From the NCBI RefSeq assembly GCF_051954455.1, contig NZ_JBQCHS010000002.1:23689-87688 (forward strand): a stretch of 64,000 nucleotides of DNA, in the 5' to 3' direction. Under the pieces are notes generated by a model that had not been told where the DNA came from, did not search any database, and saw only the letters and a list, made by a program, of their open reading frames with translations. The first letter of the stretch is position 1; every line of letters starts with the position of its first letter. Made by a program: the position numbers and the translations under genes. Shown here piece by piece: positions 26,843 to 34,215 of this stretch. The DNA is from Pseudolysinimonas sp051954455 (GTDB lineage: Bacteria > Actinomycetota > Actinomycetes > Actinomycetales > Microbacteriaceae).

Positions 26843-27447
26843 CAGGCGGCGTCCTTCCCGGGGGTGTCGGCGGATCGGGCCAGCACGGCGCCGGCCTCCC
26901 GCAGCTCGTCGAGAGCGGCGGCGCTGCTCGCGGGCGCGACGCCGGCCACGAGGTCGGTGAGCACACGGACACGGTGCCCCGCGTGCAGCGCGTCGAGCGC
27001 CGAGGCGCGGACGCAGTAGTCGGTGGCGATGCCCGCCACGTCGACGTCGGTCACCCCGAGGCGGTCGAGCACGCGGTCGAACGCCGCGTCGTCCTCCGCG
27101 GTCCCCTCGAAGATCGAGTACGCGGGTCGGCCCTGACCCTTGCGGATGTGGACGTCGACGAGCCGCTCGTCGAGCCCCGGGTCGTACTCGGCGCCCGGGG
27201 TGCCGGACACGCAGTGCACGGGCCAGGTCTCGACGTAGTCGGGTTCCGCGTCGGTCGCGAAGTGGCCGCCGTTGTGGTTGTCGCCGTCGTGCCAGTCGCG
27301 CGACGCGATGACCACGTCGTAGCGGTCGGGATGCGCGCGCAGGTAGGCCGTGATCCCCTCCGCGACGGCATCGCCGCCCTCGACGCCGAGCGCCCCGCCC
27401 TCGGTGAAGTCGTTCTGCACGTCGATGATGAGCAGCGCCCTGGTCAC
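26842..27447 (-). CDS. pncA: Nicotinamidase / isochorismatase family hydrolase
   Basis: This 201-residue cytoplasmic enzyme probably converts nicotinamide to nicotinic acid for NAD salvage. The catalytic Asp is in LLIIDVQNDF, the metal-binding residues in DWHDGDNHNGGHF, the catalytic Lys in HIRKGQ, and the nucleophilic Cys in ATDYCVRASA. I chose the GTG at 27447, which has GGAGG about 8 bases upstream, over an ATG at 27465 that lies before that site. It is followed by an overlapping 29-codon membrane ORF. Confidence 0.9.
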   Translation of the reverse strand: MTRALLIIDVQNDFTEGGALGVEGGDAVAEGITAYLRAHPDRYDVVIASRDWHDGDNHNGGHFATDAEPDYVETWPVHCVSGTPGAEYDPGLDERLVDVHIRKGQGRPAYSIFEGTAEDDAAFDRVLDRLGVTDVDVAGIATDYCVRASALDALHAGHRVRVLTDLVAGVAPASSAAALDELREAGAVLARSADTPGKDAA

Positions 27448-27475
27448 GCCACCATCCTCCCGCATCCCCGACGTG

Positions 27476-28921
27476 TCAGTTGTTGGAGAGGTTGTCGCCG
27501 CAGGAGTACACGGCGGTCGCGAGGGTGTCGAGCGCGCTCTGGGCGCCGGAGGTGATGCCGGTGCCCATCGCGTAGAAGGTGAAGACGAGCCGGGTGCCGT
27601 CGGCGGCGTCCATGAACCCGGACATGCTGTACTCGGTGTCGATCCAGCCCGTCTTGGCGGTGACGTGGCCGCGGGCGACGGCGTTGGATCCGCTGAATCG
27701 GTTGGTGAGGCTCCCCGACTGACCGGCGACCGGCAGCGCGTCGCGCACGACGCCGAGATTCTGGCCGCCCGACTGCACGGCGCGCATGAGCTGGGTGAGG
27801 GTCTCCGCGGGCACCGCGTTCCGGGGGCTCTCGCCGGATCCGTCGCGCACCACGACGCCTGTCGTCGTCACCCCGAACGGGGCGAGCGCGCGCGGGATCG
27901 CCTGCTGCAGCGAGGATGCCGAACCGTCGAGCCCCGACTTCTTCGAGATGATCCGGGCCAGCATCTCCCCCAGCGTGTTGTCGCTCGGCAGGAGCATCTG
28001 CGGCAGCAGCGTGCGCACCGGCTGCGACGTCACCTGGCCGAGCTGGGGCGCGTTCGCGGGAGCCGTTCCGGGCCCCGCGGTCACGCCCGGCGACACGAGG
28101 TGGTGGGTGTCCGCGGCGCGGAGGGCGGCGAGGAAGGCCGCCCCGGCATCGGCGACCGGGTCGGTTCCGCGCGGGCTGGTCTGCTTGGTCGGGTCCTGGC
28201 GGTCGCCGTCGACCTGCAGCGCGGTCGTGTACGACTGGTAGCCCTGCGTGCGCTCGCTCATCTGCACGTCGGGATCCCAGGCCGTGTCGGTCCAGTAGCT
28301 GGCGTCGAGCACGACGCGGGTGATCGGCTGGTCGGGATGCGCGGAGGAGTACGCGCCGAGGGTCTGCGCCGCCAGGTCGGCGAGCTTCGGGGCCCCCGCG
28401 TAGACGCTCTCCTGGCCGGGGGCGGTCGCGCTGAGCGTCGCGTCGCCGTGGCCGACCAGCACGATCGTGCCGTCGCCGGCGTCGACGACCTGGGTCGCGA
28501 TCTGGAAGTCGGGCCCGAGCACGTCGATCGCCGCGGCCGCGACCATGACCTTGAGGAGGCTCGCCGTCGGCGCGGGTGCCGCGGCGTTCCGGTCGAAGAG
28601 CACTTCGCCGGTGTCGGCGCGGGCGACCTGCGCCTCGAGGGTCATGAGCCGCGGGTTCGACGCGGGGCCGGCGACGGAGCAGGTGCGGAGTCGGCTGGCC
28701 GCGACGGAGCCCGACGGGCTCGGGCGCGGATCCTGCGTGTGCACGGCCCGCGGTGCCGGATCGGGTGCGTCGCCGCGGGTGGCGCCGTAGGCCATCCCGC
28801 CGACCACGGCGCCCGTGCCGAGCAGCACGAAGACGAGCGCGGCGGTTCCGCCGACCCAGGCGGTGGGATGCCGGCGCAGCACGGCGGCGATGCCGCCGAG
28901 ACGCCCTCTCGCCTCCGTCAC
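27476..28921 (-). CDS. dacB: D-alanyl-D-alanine carboxypeptidase/endopeptidase (PBP4 type)
   Basis: This 481-residue penicillin-binding protein trims peptidoglycan stem peptides outside the cell. A cytoplasmic N-terminus is followed by one membrane helix at about residues 20-45 and a Pro/Ser-rich linker. Active-site motifs are SLLK (SxxK) in APTASLLKVM, SDN (SxN) in LLPSDNTLGEM, and KTG in VTAKTGWIDTEYSM. The insertion between SxxK and SxN is typical of class C PBPs. The GTG start lies 6 bases after a TAGGGT -10 box. Confidence 0.9.
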   Translation of the reverse strand: MTEARGRLGGIAAVLRRHPTAWVGGTAALVFVLLGTGAVVGGMAYGATRGDAPDPAPRAVHTQDPRPSPSGSVAASRLRTCSVAGPASNPRLMTLEAQVARADTGEVLFDRNAAAPAPTASLLKVMVAAAAIDVLGPDFQIATQVVDAGDGTIVLVGHGDATLSATAPGQESVYAGAPKLADLAAQTLGAYSSAHPDQPITRVVLDASYWTDTAWDPDVQMSERTQGYQSYTTALQVDGDRQDPTKQTSPRGTDPVADAGAAFLAALRAADTHHLVSPGVTAGPGTAPANAPQLGQVTSQPVRTLLPQMLLPSDNTLGEMLARIISKKSGLDGSASSLQQAIPRALAPFGVTTTGVVVRDGSGESPRNAVPAETLTQLMRAVQSGGQNLGVVRDALPVAGQSGSLTNRFSGSNAVARGHVTAKTGWIDTEYSMSGFMDAADGTRLVFTFYAMGTGITSGAQSALDTLATAVYSCGDNLSNN

Positions 28922-28927
28922 CCGGAC

Positions 28928-28933
28928 ACCCTA
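28928..28933 (-). promoter_or_regulatory. -10 box TAGGGT of dacB (predicted leaderless)
   Basis: TAGGGT-GTCCGG-GTG on the minus strand. Confidence 0.45.
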
Positions 28934-28964
28934 CGGGGTGCGCCTGCGTGGCCTCCGGGCGGCG

Positions 28965-29948
28965 TCACTCCCCCGGGTAGCGCAGCCCGATCTGTCGGCG
29001 GACCTCGTCGAGGGTGCCCATGATGGCGACGGTCTCGTCCGGCGGCAGCAGGTCGTCGGCGTCCCGGCCCTCGGCGACGAGCCGCTCCAGTTCGAGGGCC
29101 TGGAACTGCATCCCCCGCCCCTCGACCTCGGACGCATAGCGCTCGACGACGTCGCCCGCGCTGTCGTAGACGGTGAACGACGTCGGGGTGTACCAGACCG
29201 GATCGATCTCGATGCGGCCCTCCGTGCCGAGCACCACGGCCCGGTTCGAGCCGCGGGCGTCGAGCTCCGTGTGGAGCAGCGCCTTCCGCCCGCCCGGGAA
29301 CGACAGGATGATCGCGGTCTGGCCGTCGACTCCCGTCGGGGTCGTGTCGGAGAGGGCGACGACGCGGTCGGGCGCGCCGAGCACGTCCCACGCGAACGAC
29401 ACCGGGTAGATGCCGAGGTCGAGCAGGGCGCCGCCGCCGAGCTCCGGGTTCAGCATCCGGCCGGCGGGGTCGGGATTCGCCTTCTGGTCGTGGTCGGCGG
29501 TGACCGCGCGGAGCTCGCCGAGGGTGCCCGCCGCGATGATCTCCCGCATCCGGATCATGTGCGGCAGCCACCGGGTCCACATCGCCTCGAGGGCGATCAG
29601 GCCCTTCTCCGCCGCGCGGTCCATGACGGCGCGCGCCTCGGCCTCCGAGATCGTGAACGGCTTCTCGACGAGCACGTGCTTCCCGGCGTCGAGCGCGAGG
29701 AGCGCGTTGCCGGCGTGCGCCGGATGCGGCGTGGCCACGTAGACGACGTCGACCTCGGGATCGGCCACGAGCTCCTCGTAGCTGCCGTGCGCGCGGGCGA
29801 TGCCGTGCTCGTCGGCGAACGCGCGGGACCTGTCGAGGTCGCGGGAGCCCACCGCGGTGACGGGCGCGCCCACCACCCGGAGGTCGCGGGTGAACGCGGA
29901 CGCGATGCCGCCGGTCGCGAGGATGCCCCATCGCAGATGCTCGGTCAT
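28965..29948 (-). CDS. Gfo/Idh/MocA family oxidoreductase
   Basis: This 327-residue NAD(P)-dependent dehydrogenase probably acts on a sugar or inositol-like substrate. The Rossmann start is RWGILATGGIASAFTRDL, and the signature block is VEKPFTISEAEARAVMDRA, with the conserved EKP. The C-terminal substrate domain is complete (GGGALLDLGIYPVSFAWDVLG). No pathway partners are adjacent. The ATG lies 6 bases after a TAGCCT box. Confidence 0.88.
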   Translation of the reverse strand: MTEHLRWGILATGGIASAFTRDLRVVGAPVTAVGSRDLDRSRAFADEHGIARAHGSYEELVADPEVDVVYVATPHPAHAGNALLALDAGKHVLVEKPFTISEAEARAVMDRAAEKGLIALEAMWTRWLPHMIRMREIIAAGTLGELRAVTADHDQKANPDPAGRMLNPELGGGALLDLGIYPVSFAWDVLGAPDRVVALSDTTPTGVDGQTAIILSFPGGRKALLHTELDARGSNRAVVLGTEGRIEIDPVWYTPTSFTVYDSAGDVVERYASEVEGRGMQFQALELERLVAEGRDADDLLPPDETVAIMGTLDEVRRQIGLRYPGE

Positions 29949-29954
29949 CCGTCG

Positions 29955-29960
29955 AGGCTA
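29955..29960 (-). promoter_or_regulatory. -10 box TAGCCT of the Gfo/Idh gene (predicted leaderless)
   Basis: TAGCCT-CGACGG-ATG on the minus strand. Confidence 0.45.
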
Positions 29961-30007
29961 GAGGACCGGGCCGCGGAAGAGGACCGGGCCCGGGAAGAGG
30001 ACCGGGG
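29961..30007 (+). repeat. 2.6 copies of an 18-bp direct repeat (GAGGACCGGG core)
   Basis: Units of AGAGGACCGGGCCGCGGA type repeat in tandem with one or two changes, and run into the terminator of the CAP-like gene. Confidence 0.6.
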
Positions 30008-30043
30008 AGGACACGGGGGCTGAGAACCCCGCATCCTCCCCGG
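30002..30043 (-). terminator. Hairpin terminator of the CAP-like gene
   Basis: CCGGGGAGGA pairs with TCCTCCCCGG, with an inner CGGGG/CCCCG stem. It lies 18 bp downstream of the gene. Confidence 0.7.
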
Positions 30044-30060
30044 AGTCGGAGAGGGGACGG

Positions 30061-30918
30061 CTAGCAGCCGCCCCAGCGCGCCGCGGCCCGCGTGAAGCTC
30101 GACGGCTCGTTCGGGATGCCGCCGTGGACCATGGCGAAGTAGATGCACACGCCCCCGGTGCCGCCGGTGTAGCTGGGGCGGTAGAGCGAGAGGCGGTGCG
30201 GGATCGAGTCCCACCACTTCTGCGCGACTGTCGCCCCGGAGTTGCCGGAGCCGCCCGCGAGGTTGCCGTCGCAGCCGCGCGCCGGGACCCCGTCGCTGCG
30301 CGGGGTGCCGCTGTGGCCCCAGGCGCTGTTCGGGTCGAGGCTCGGGTCCTCGGCGATCCAGAACAGGCGGTCCTCCATGCACGAGTCGTAGCGGAAGTTG
30401 CCGGCCGGGATCGGGTCGAGGCAGTTCTGGACGCGGATCGCGTTGTAGGTCGCCGAGAACGACTGGATATCGCCCGTCGTCGTGCCGGTGATCATCCCCT
30501 GACCGAGCGGGTCGGCGATGCCCGGCGCGCCGCCGCCCCCGCCGGGCGAGGACGGGCAGGCGGTCCCTGCGGCGGCGCGGGCGGCGCGGCGGACGGCGGT
30601 GCCGCCCTCGCGCGTCGCGGCGACCTGCGGCGTCACCACGACCGGCTTCGGAACGGGCTTCTGGGCGAGGTGCTCGGTGTCGGGGATCGCCGGCGCACCC
30701 GACGTCTGCACCATGCTCGCGGCGCGAACCGCGACGGCGTCCGCCGGGGCCGCGTCGGATCCCGCGACGGGCCCGGTGGCGGCGACCGGAAGCGCGGCGA
30801 CATCCGACGCCGCTGCGTTGGCCGGCGCGATGAGCGACGGGCCCGATCCGCCGACGAACGGCATGACCAGGATCAGCACCAGGGTGAAAACGGTGCCGAG
30901 GATGACGGTCTTCTTCAT
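30061..30918 (-). CDS. Secreted CAP/SCP-like domain protein
   Basis: This 285-residue exported protein has a basic MKK start and a hydrophobic signal segment (residues 4-24). A Pro/Ala/Val-rich spacer to about 150 precedes a Cys-rich globular domain. The segments NAIRVQNCLDPIPAG, DRLFWIAEDPSLD, WGHSGTP, CDGNLAGG and VAQKWWDSIPHRLSLYRP follow the order of the CAP (PR-1/SCP) fold, including the region where GENLA usually occurs. Five or more Cys residues suggest disulfides. The usual CAP Glu in GENLA is replaced here (DGNLA). The function is unknown. Confidence 0.68.
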   Translation of the reverse strand: MKKTVILGTVFTLVLILVMPFVGGSGPSLIAPANAAASDVAALPVAATGPVAGSDAAPADAVAVRAASMVQTSGAPAIPDTEHLAQKPVPKPVVVTPQVAATREGGTAVRRAARAAAGTACPSSPGGGGGAPGIADPLGQGMITGTTTGDIQSFSATYNAIRVQNCLDPIPAGNFRYDSCMEDRLFWIAEDPSLDPNSAWGHSGTPRSDGVPARGCDGNLAGGSGNSGATVAQKWWDSIPHRLSLYRPSYTGGTGGVCIYFAMVHGGIPNEPSSFTRAAARWGGC

Positions 30919-31070
30919 GGTCCCCCCAGACCAAGCTCAGCTGAGCGCCGGCTCTCCCCCCGGAGAGTTGTTCCCGCGCCTGGTGCCGACCGTACGCCCC
31001 GTCATCCGAGGGTGACAAGGCCGACGAGAGCGTTCACCCCCGGATTGGGGAAGGGACCCCGGGACGCGAA

Positions 31071-31095
31071 AAGCCCCGGCCAGGGGCCGGGGCTT
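31071..31095. terminator. Perfect hairpin terminator at the chromosome-prophage junction
   Basis: AAGCCCCGGCC pairs with GGCCGGGGCTT around AGG. It lies 5 bp beyond the tRNA-Thr fragment, on the host side, and would be the natural terminator of the intact tRNA gene before integration. Confidence 0.85.
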
Positions 31096-31100
31096 CGTGC

Positions 31101-31147
31101 GGAGCCGCCTGTGGGAATCGAACCCACGACCTTCTCATTACGAGAGA
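31101..31147 (-). other. Prophage attachment site: 3' fragment of tRNA-Thr(CGT)
   Basis: Read leftward, the sequence is the 3' half of a tRNA: anticodon loop CTCGTAA (anticodon CGT, Thr), anticodon 3' strand, the T-arm GTGGG-TTCGATT-CCCAC and acceptor strand AGGCGGC plus discriminator T. The 5' half (D-arm, acceptor 5' strand) is absent to the right, where integrase-arm repeats begin. This is the disrupted copy left by integration. The intact tRNA-Thr gene should be at the far end of the prophage, right of the window. Confidence 0.85.
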
Positions 31148-31162
31148 TTTAGCGGGCAAATC
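31148..31162. promoter_or_regulatory. Operator-like site TTTAGCGGGCAAATC at the att core
   Basis: It differs by one base from the site at 32798-32812 read on the other strand (TTTAGCTGGCAAATC). It directly abuts the tRNA fragment. Confidence 0.45.
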
Positions 31163-31174
31163 GCGGCATGGCGT

Positions 31175-31191
31175 CGGTTGGAGTCGCTTGG
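31175..31191 (+). repeat. Integrase arm-type repeat, copy 1
   Basis: CGGTTGGAGTCGCTTGG. A second copy with one mismatch lies exactly 63 bp away, six helical turns. The position between the att core and int fits a P-arm binding site. Confidence 0.6.
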
Positions 31192-31237
31192 ACTGTAATC
31201 GCGTCTGACCAGGGATTCTCCCGACTTGCGAACTCGC

Positions 31238-31254
31238 CGGTTGGAGTCGGTTGG
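31238..31254 (+). repeat. Integrase arm-type repeat, copy 2
   Basis: CGGTTGGAGTCGGTTGG, 16 of 17 bases identical to copy 1 at 31175. Confidence 0.6.
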
Positions 31255-31258
31255 CGCG

Positions 31259-32356
31259 CTAACGAGCATCTACTTGCCCCACGTTCTGCCCCATCCGGCC
31301 CCCTCCGCCGCCGAGCGCCGCGAAGATGTCGTCCTCAGCGAAGTCCGCCAAGCGCGCGTACATGCGGGTGATTTCCTCGTCGGTGTGCCCCATGAGGCGG
31401 GCAATCTCCGCGATCGGCACGCCTCCTTGCAGCAGCCACGAGCCGTAGGTGTGGCGCGTCGAGTGCGGCGTCGCCTCCGGGATCCCGGCCGCCTTCACGG
31501 CAGGGTTCCACACGCGCTGTCGGAAGTTGGAGGAGTGCAGCCGGGGGAAGAAGACCATGTCCGCCTCCGCCATCTTCACGAGCCACAGCAGCTCCTCGCG
31601 GAGGTGTGGCGGCACCGGGACCGTGCGCTCCGTCTTGCCCTTCGGCACCGGACTGAGCAGGCCGGTCGTCGACGACCAGGCCTCGCGCACCGTGATGCGC
31701 GCGCCGTCGAGACTCACGCGCGAGGGCCGGAGCCCCGCGGCCTCGCCGAACCGGAGGCCGGTACCGAGCAGGAAGTCGACGATGAAGCGGTGGCGCGCGT
31801 CGAGCGCCTCGAGCAGCCGATCCGCCTCCTCGCGCGTCAGGAACTTCGGGTCCGCCTGCGCCGGCTTCGGGAGCTTGAGCCGCGTCGCGGGGTTGTACTG
31901 CAGCACCTCCTTGTCGATGGCGGCCTGCAGCGACGTGCGGAACGTCGCGACGACGCGCGCGACGCTCGAGGCCTTGAGCCCGGCGCCGCCCTGCTCCTTC
32001 GGCGTCCCGAGCTGCTTCGCCCACGCGAGCACGTCGCCCTTCGTGATGTCGGCCAGGCGCTCCTTCTCCCACCGCGGGCGGATGTGGTTCTTGAGGAACG
32101 ACAGCTCGTTCTTCGTCGTGGCGGCGGCAACCTCGTGCATCGCCATCCACTCCGTCTCCCACTCGCCCCATGTGCGCGCCGCGGAGCGGGGGTCGCGCCA
32201 CCCGGGCAGCCGGGCATCCTCCTCGGCGCGCGTCGCGGCCGCGAGGGCGGCCTTCTTGTTCGTGAAGGTCTCGCCTGGGACGTAGCGCTTCTTCCCGGTG
32301 GCGTCCCGGTAGGCCGCGCGGTAGCGGCCGCTCGGCAGCGGATCTGCATATGGCAT
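31259..32356 (-). CDS. int: Tyrosine-family site-specific integrase
   Basis: This 365-residue recombinase integrates and excises the prophage. The N-terminal part (to about 60) fits an arm-binding domain, residues about 60-160 the core-binding SAM-like domain, and 170-345 the catalytic domain. Catalytic residues are R202 (GTGLRFGEAAGL), K240 or K241, H298 and R301 (HSTRHTYGSWL), H324 (LMGHT) and Y333 (ITRMYARL). All are present, so it should be active. The C-terminus is rich in Gly. A TAGCGT box lies 6 bases before the ATG; its -35 region is covered by an operator-like site. The gene ends 112 bp from the tRNA fragment. Confidence 0.95.
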   Translation of the reverse strand: MPYADPLPSGRYRAAYRDATGKKRYVPGETFTNKKAALAAATRAEEDARLPGWRDPRSAARTWGEWETEWMAMHEVAAATTKNELSFLKNHIRPRWEKERLADITKGDVLAWAKQLGTPKEQGGAGLKASSVARVVATFRTSLQAAIDKEVLQYNPATRLKLPKPAQADPKFLTREEADRLLEALDARHRFIVDFLLGTGLRFGEAAGLRPSRVSLDGARITVREAWSSTTGLLSPVPKGKTERTVPVPPHLREELLWLVKMAEADMVFFPRLHSSNFRQRVWNPAVKAAGIPEATPHSTRHTYGSWLLQGGVPIAEIARLMGHTDEEITRMYARLADFAEDDIFAALGGGGGRMGQNVGQVDAR

Positions 32357-32362
32357 GCCGAC

Positions 32363-32368
32363 ACGCTA
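32363..32368 (-). promoter_or_regulatory. -10 box TAGCGT of int (predicted leaderless)
   Basis: TAGCGT-GTCGGC-ATG on the minus strand. The -35 position, 17 bp upstream, falls in the TTAGCCAGCAAAC site. Confidence 0.5.
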
Positions 32369-32381
32369 CAGCCTGTTGGCG

Positions 32382-32394
32382 TTTGCTGGCTAAT
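32382..32394. promoter_or_regulatory. Operator-like site in the int/xis control region, copy 1
   Basis: TTTGCTGGCTAAT, part of the TTAGC-N2-GCTAA family. It covers the int -35 region and a possible TAATCT -10 for the rightward excisionase-like gene. Confidence 0.6.
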
Positions 32395-32403
32395 CTCGCT
32401 ACC

Positions 32404-32420
32404 GTTTAGCCAGCTATTCG
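32404..32420. promoter_or_regulatory. Operator-like site in the int/xis control region, copy 2
   Basis: GTTTAGCCAGCTATTCG, inverted relative to copy 1 and about 22 bp away. It lies just upstream of the GAGGAGG ribosome-binding site of the excisionase-like gene. Confidence 0.6.
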
Positions 32421-32430
32421 AGGAGGCAGC

Positions 32431-32643
32431 ATGAAGTGGATGACCGTCACGGAGGCGGCGGAGTACGCGAGAAGGCACCCGCGCACGATCGGGGACGCGC
32501 TGCGCGCCGGCGAGCTCCACGGCTTCCAGGCCGCCAAGAAGAAGGGTGCGCGCAAGGGCGGCAACTGGCTGACAAGCGCCGCGTGCGTCGACGCCTGGAT
32601 CGAGGGGCGCGACTGCGAGCACCAGCTGCCCGCCGCGGCGTGA
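32431..32643 (+). CDS. Excisionase-like helix-turn-helix protein
   Basis: This 70-residue DNA-binding protein has the AlpA/Xis-type winged helix start MTVTEAAEYARRHPRTIGDALRAGELHGFQAAKK, in which the helix-turn-helix is followed by a wing that reads like ...GGNWLTSAACVDAWIEG. Its size, divergence from int and site-rich control region suggest a recombination directionality factor. A small repressor is the alternative. The ATG has GAGGAGG just upstream, and the stop overlaps the next gene. Confidence 0.75.
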   Translation: MKWMTVTEAAEYARRHPRTIGDALRAGELHGFQAAKKKGARKGGNWLTSAACVDAWIEGRDCEHQLPAAA

Positions 32644-32816
32644 GCGACCGCTGGCCGCGGGTCTACCGCAGGCCGAACGTCGTCGACCGGCTCGGGAACT
32701 CCTGGTCGCTGTGGCCCTGGGTCGCCAACTTCGGCGACGGGCGCTGGGGAACGGGGTACTCGCCTGAGGAGGCCGTGACGTCGGCGCTTCTCGGTGATTT
32801 GCCAGCTAAACGGTAG
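32640..32816 (+). CDS. Small phage protein of unknown function
   Basis: A 58-residue protein rich in Trp and Arg (SDRWPRVYRRPNVVDRLGN, WSLWPWVANFGDGRWGTGYSPEEAV). The GTG start overlaps the excisionase-like gene stop by 4 bases, so the two are coupled. I do not recognise the family. Its stop codon TAG is also the start of the -10 box of the next gene. Confidence 0.6.
   Translation: MSDRWPRVYRRPNVVDRLGNSWSLWPWVANFGDGRWGTGYSPEEAVTSALLGDLPAKR
32798..32812. promoter_or_regulatory. Operator-like site upstream of the first structural gene
   Basis: ATTTGCCAGCTAAAC lies directly in the 17-bp spacer upstream of the TAGCCT -10 at 32814, so a bound protein would block this promoter. Confidence 0.6.
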
Positions 32817-32819
32817 CCT
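32814..32819 (+). promoter_or_regulatory. -10 box TAGCCT before the first structural gene (predicted leaderless)
   Basis: TAGCCT-GGCCCC-ATG (32826), the same layout as the host leaderless genes. An operator-like site lies in its spacer. Confidence 0.5.
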
Positions 32820-32825
32820 GGCCCC

Positions 32826-33287
32826 ATGCCCCTCGCTGCCGCTGCCGCCTCGACGAACTTCGTCGGCGCGATCGTCACCGCGCTCGAGGATGCCGGCATG
32901 CTCAGCGACCAGATCGTGGTGATCGACCCCAACACCCTCGAGGTCGACAAGGACTACGACCCCGAGGCCGACACTGGCGGCCAGTCGCGCCCGGTCAAGC
33001 TGATCGGGCCGCGCGCGGCGTACGTGAAGGCGCTCGAGGTCGAGACGGTGCAGATCGCGGGCAAGACCCGCCACCGCATGGGCTACCGCATCCAGTTCGT
33101 CCCCGAGGCCGGCGATCCGCTCATCACGGAGGGCATGGTCATCCGCGTGCTCGAGGGTGGTGGCAACCCCGCACTCGCGCGCTACGTCTTCACCGTCTCC
33201 GGCGTGCCGTCCGGCTCGATCAACGCGCTCACGAAGGTCGAGTGCAAGACCGACGGGCAGCCCGCTCCCATCTGGACCGAGCCGTGA
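32826..33287 (+). CDS. Head-tail connector (stopper-like) protein
   Basis: A 153-residue phage protein. Its position immediately before an HK97 gp10-like protein and a tail terminator, and its predicted beta-rich central part (PVKLIGPRAAYVKALEVETVQIAGK, GMVIRVLEGGGNPALARYVFTV), suggest a head-tail stopper or adaptor. The assignment rests mainly on gene order. It is the first late gene after the integration cassette. No portal or capsid gene precedes it. Confidence 0.6.
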   Translation: MPLAAAAASTNFVGAIVTALEDAGMLSDQIVVIDPNTLEVDKDYDPEADTGGQSRPVKLIGPRAAYVKALEVETVQIAGKTRHRMGYRIQFVPEAGDPLITEGMVIRVLEGGGNPALARYVFTVSGVPSGSINALTKVECKTDGQPAPIWTEP

Positions 33288-33763
33288 CCCGCACCGTGGC
33301 GGCCACGACCGGGTCCGACCTGGTTGCCGGCATCCGTGAGCGCCTCATCCAGATCCGCAACGACCTCATGGCCGAGGTCGCGGACGCGATGTCCGAGTCG
33401 ATGGACGCCGGCAAGGAGGTCGCCAGCGAGCGCATCGAGCTGGCGGTGACCCCGACGGGTGAGCGTCGTGCCGCGCGTGGGCTCGGCGTCCCCGGTCGCG
33501 TCGAGACCGGCGCCATGGAGGACGACTTCACCAACCAGACCTACCAGCTGGATCCGGACCACATGCAGGGCCGCTTCGGCTGGATCGACGGCGCCGACGA
33601 CGCGAATGGCGCGGACGTCAGCTACATCGAGCTGCAGGACGACGGCTTCGTGTCCAAGGGCACGACCGTCGCCGGCGTCCACGCCATGGCTGAGGCGGCC
33701 GAGGTCACCAAGGCCACCTTCAAGCAGCGCCTCACCAAGTACGTCCGAGAGGAGCTGTCGTGA
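33284..33763 (+). CDS. HK97 gp10-like neck/tail-completion protein
   Basis: A 159-residue protein starting at a GTG that overlaps the previous stop. An N-terminal amphipathic helix (VAGIRERLIQIRNDLMAEVADAMSE) and a C-terminal one (AEAAEVTKATFKQRLTKYVREEL) flank a beta-rich core. This topology and the position between stopper and terminator match the gp10 family. The function is inferred from order. Confidence 0.6.
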   Translation: MTRTVAATTGSDLVAGIRERLIQIRNDLMAEVADAMSESMDAGKEVASERIELAVTPTGERRAARGLGVPGRVETGAMEDDFTNQTYQLDPDHMQGRFGWIDGADDANGADVSYIELQDDGFVSKGTTVAGVHAMAEAAEVTKATFKQRLTKYVREELS

Positions 33764-34203
33764 GTTCCGACGGCGTCAACGAAGAGCTGGCTATTCTCGA
33801 GCGCCTCAAGGGGCTGGCGGGCGGCCGCATCCTCGACGGCGACCCCGACGACGCGAGCATCCCGACGGACGACGTCGGCAAGGTCCGCCCCTACATCACC
33901 CTCTCCATCGGCACCCCGTTCGCTGACCCCGCGGGGGCGCGCGCCTTCGGCGATGGCGAGGAGCGGATCCCGTACATCATGGTGGTCGTCGTCGGATGCT
34001 TCGCCGGTGACCGCGACTCCCTCAACGCGCTCTACAAGGCCGTCCGCGGCCGCCTCCTCGGCTGGGCCCCGGACGTCGACAACGCCACGCCGTTCGCCCT
34101 GCGCGGCGGCGTGAACGGCAGCAGCGGCGCCACTGACGCGCGCCCTGCGCAGCTCTCGAAGATCATGGCGTTCCGCTCGACGATCAACCTCGCGGTGGGG
34201 TAG
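33760..34203 (+). CDS. Tail terminator protein (probable)
   Basis: A 147-residue protein with the pattern of minor tail/terminator proteins: an N-terminal helix (EELAILERLKGLAGG), central strands (VRPYITLSIG, YIMVVVVGCFAGDRDSLNALYKAVRGRLLGW) and a C-terminal strand. It would cap the tail tube and join it to the head. It overlaps the previous gene by 4 bases. An operator-like site lies at codons 8-12 (33783-33797). Confidence 0.65.
   Translation: MSSDGVNEELAILERLKGLAGGRILDGDPDDASIPTDDVGKVRPYITLSIGTPFADPAGARAFGDGEERIPYIMVVVVGCFAGDRDSLNALYKAVRGRLLGWAPDVDNATPFALRGGVNGSSGATDARPAQLSKIMAFRSTINLAVG
33783..33797. promoter_or_regulatory. Operator-like site inside the tail terminator gene
   Basis: AGAGCTGGCTATTCT matches the family (compare TTTGCTGGCTATTCG at 56659). 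It uses the less common Ile codon ATT. Confidence 0.4.
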
Positions 34204-34215
34204 CCTACCTCGTTT

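Noticed and set aside
26546..27019. Rightward 157-codon open frame
   Set aside because: It crosses the hairpin and the reverse of the nicotinamidase gene and shows no domain or ribosome-binding site.
31101..31185. Intact tRNA-Thr gene at the prophage left end
   Set aside because: The 5' half (acceptor strand and D-arm) is absent; the sequence to the right is phage arm DNA.
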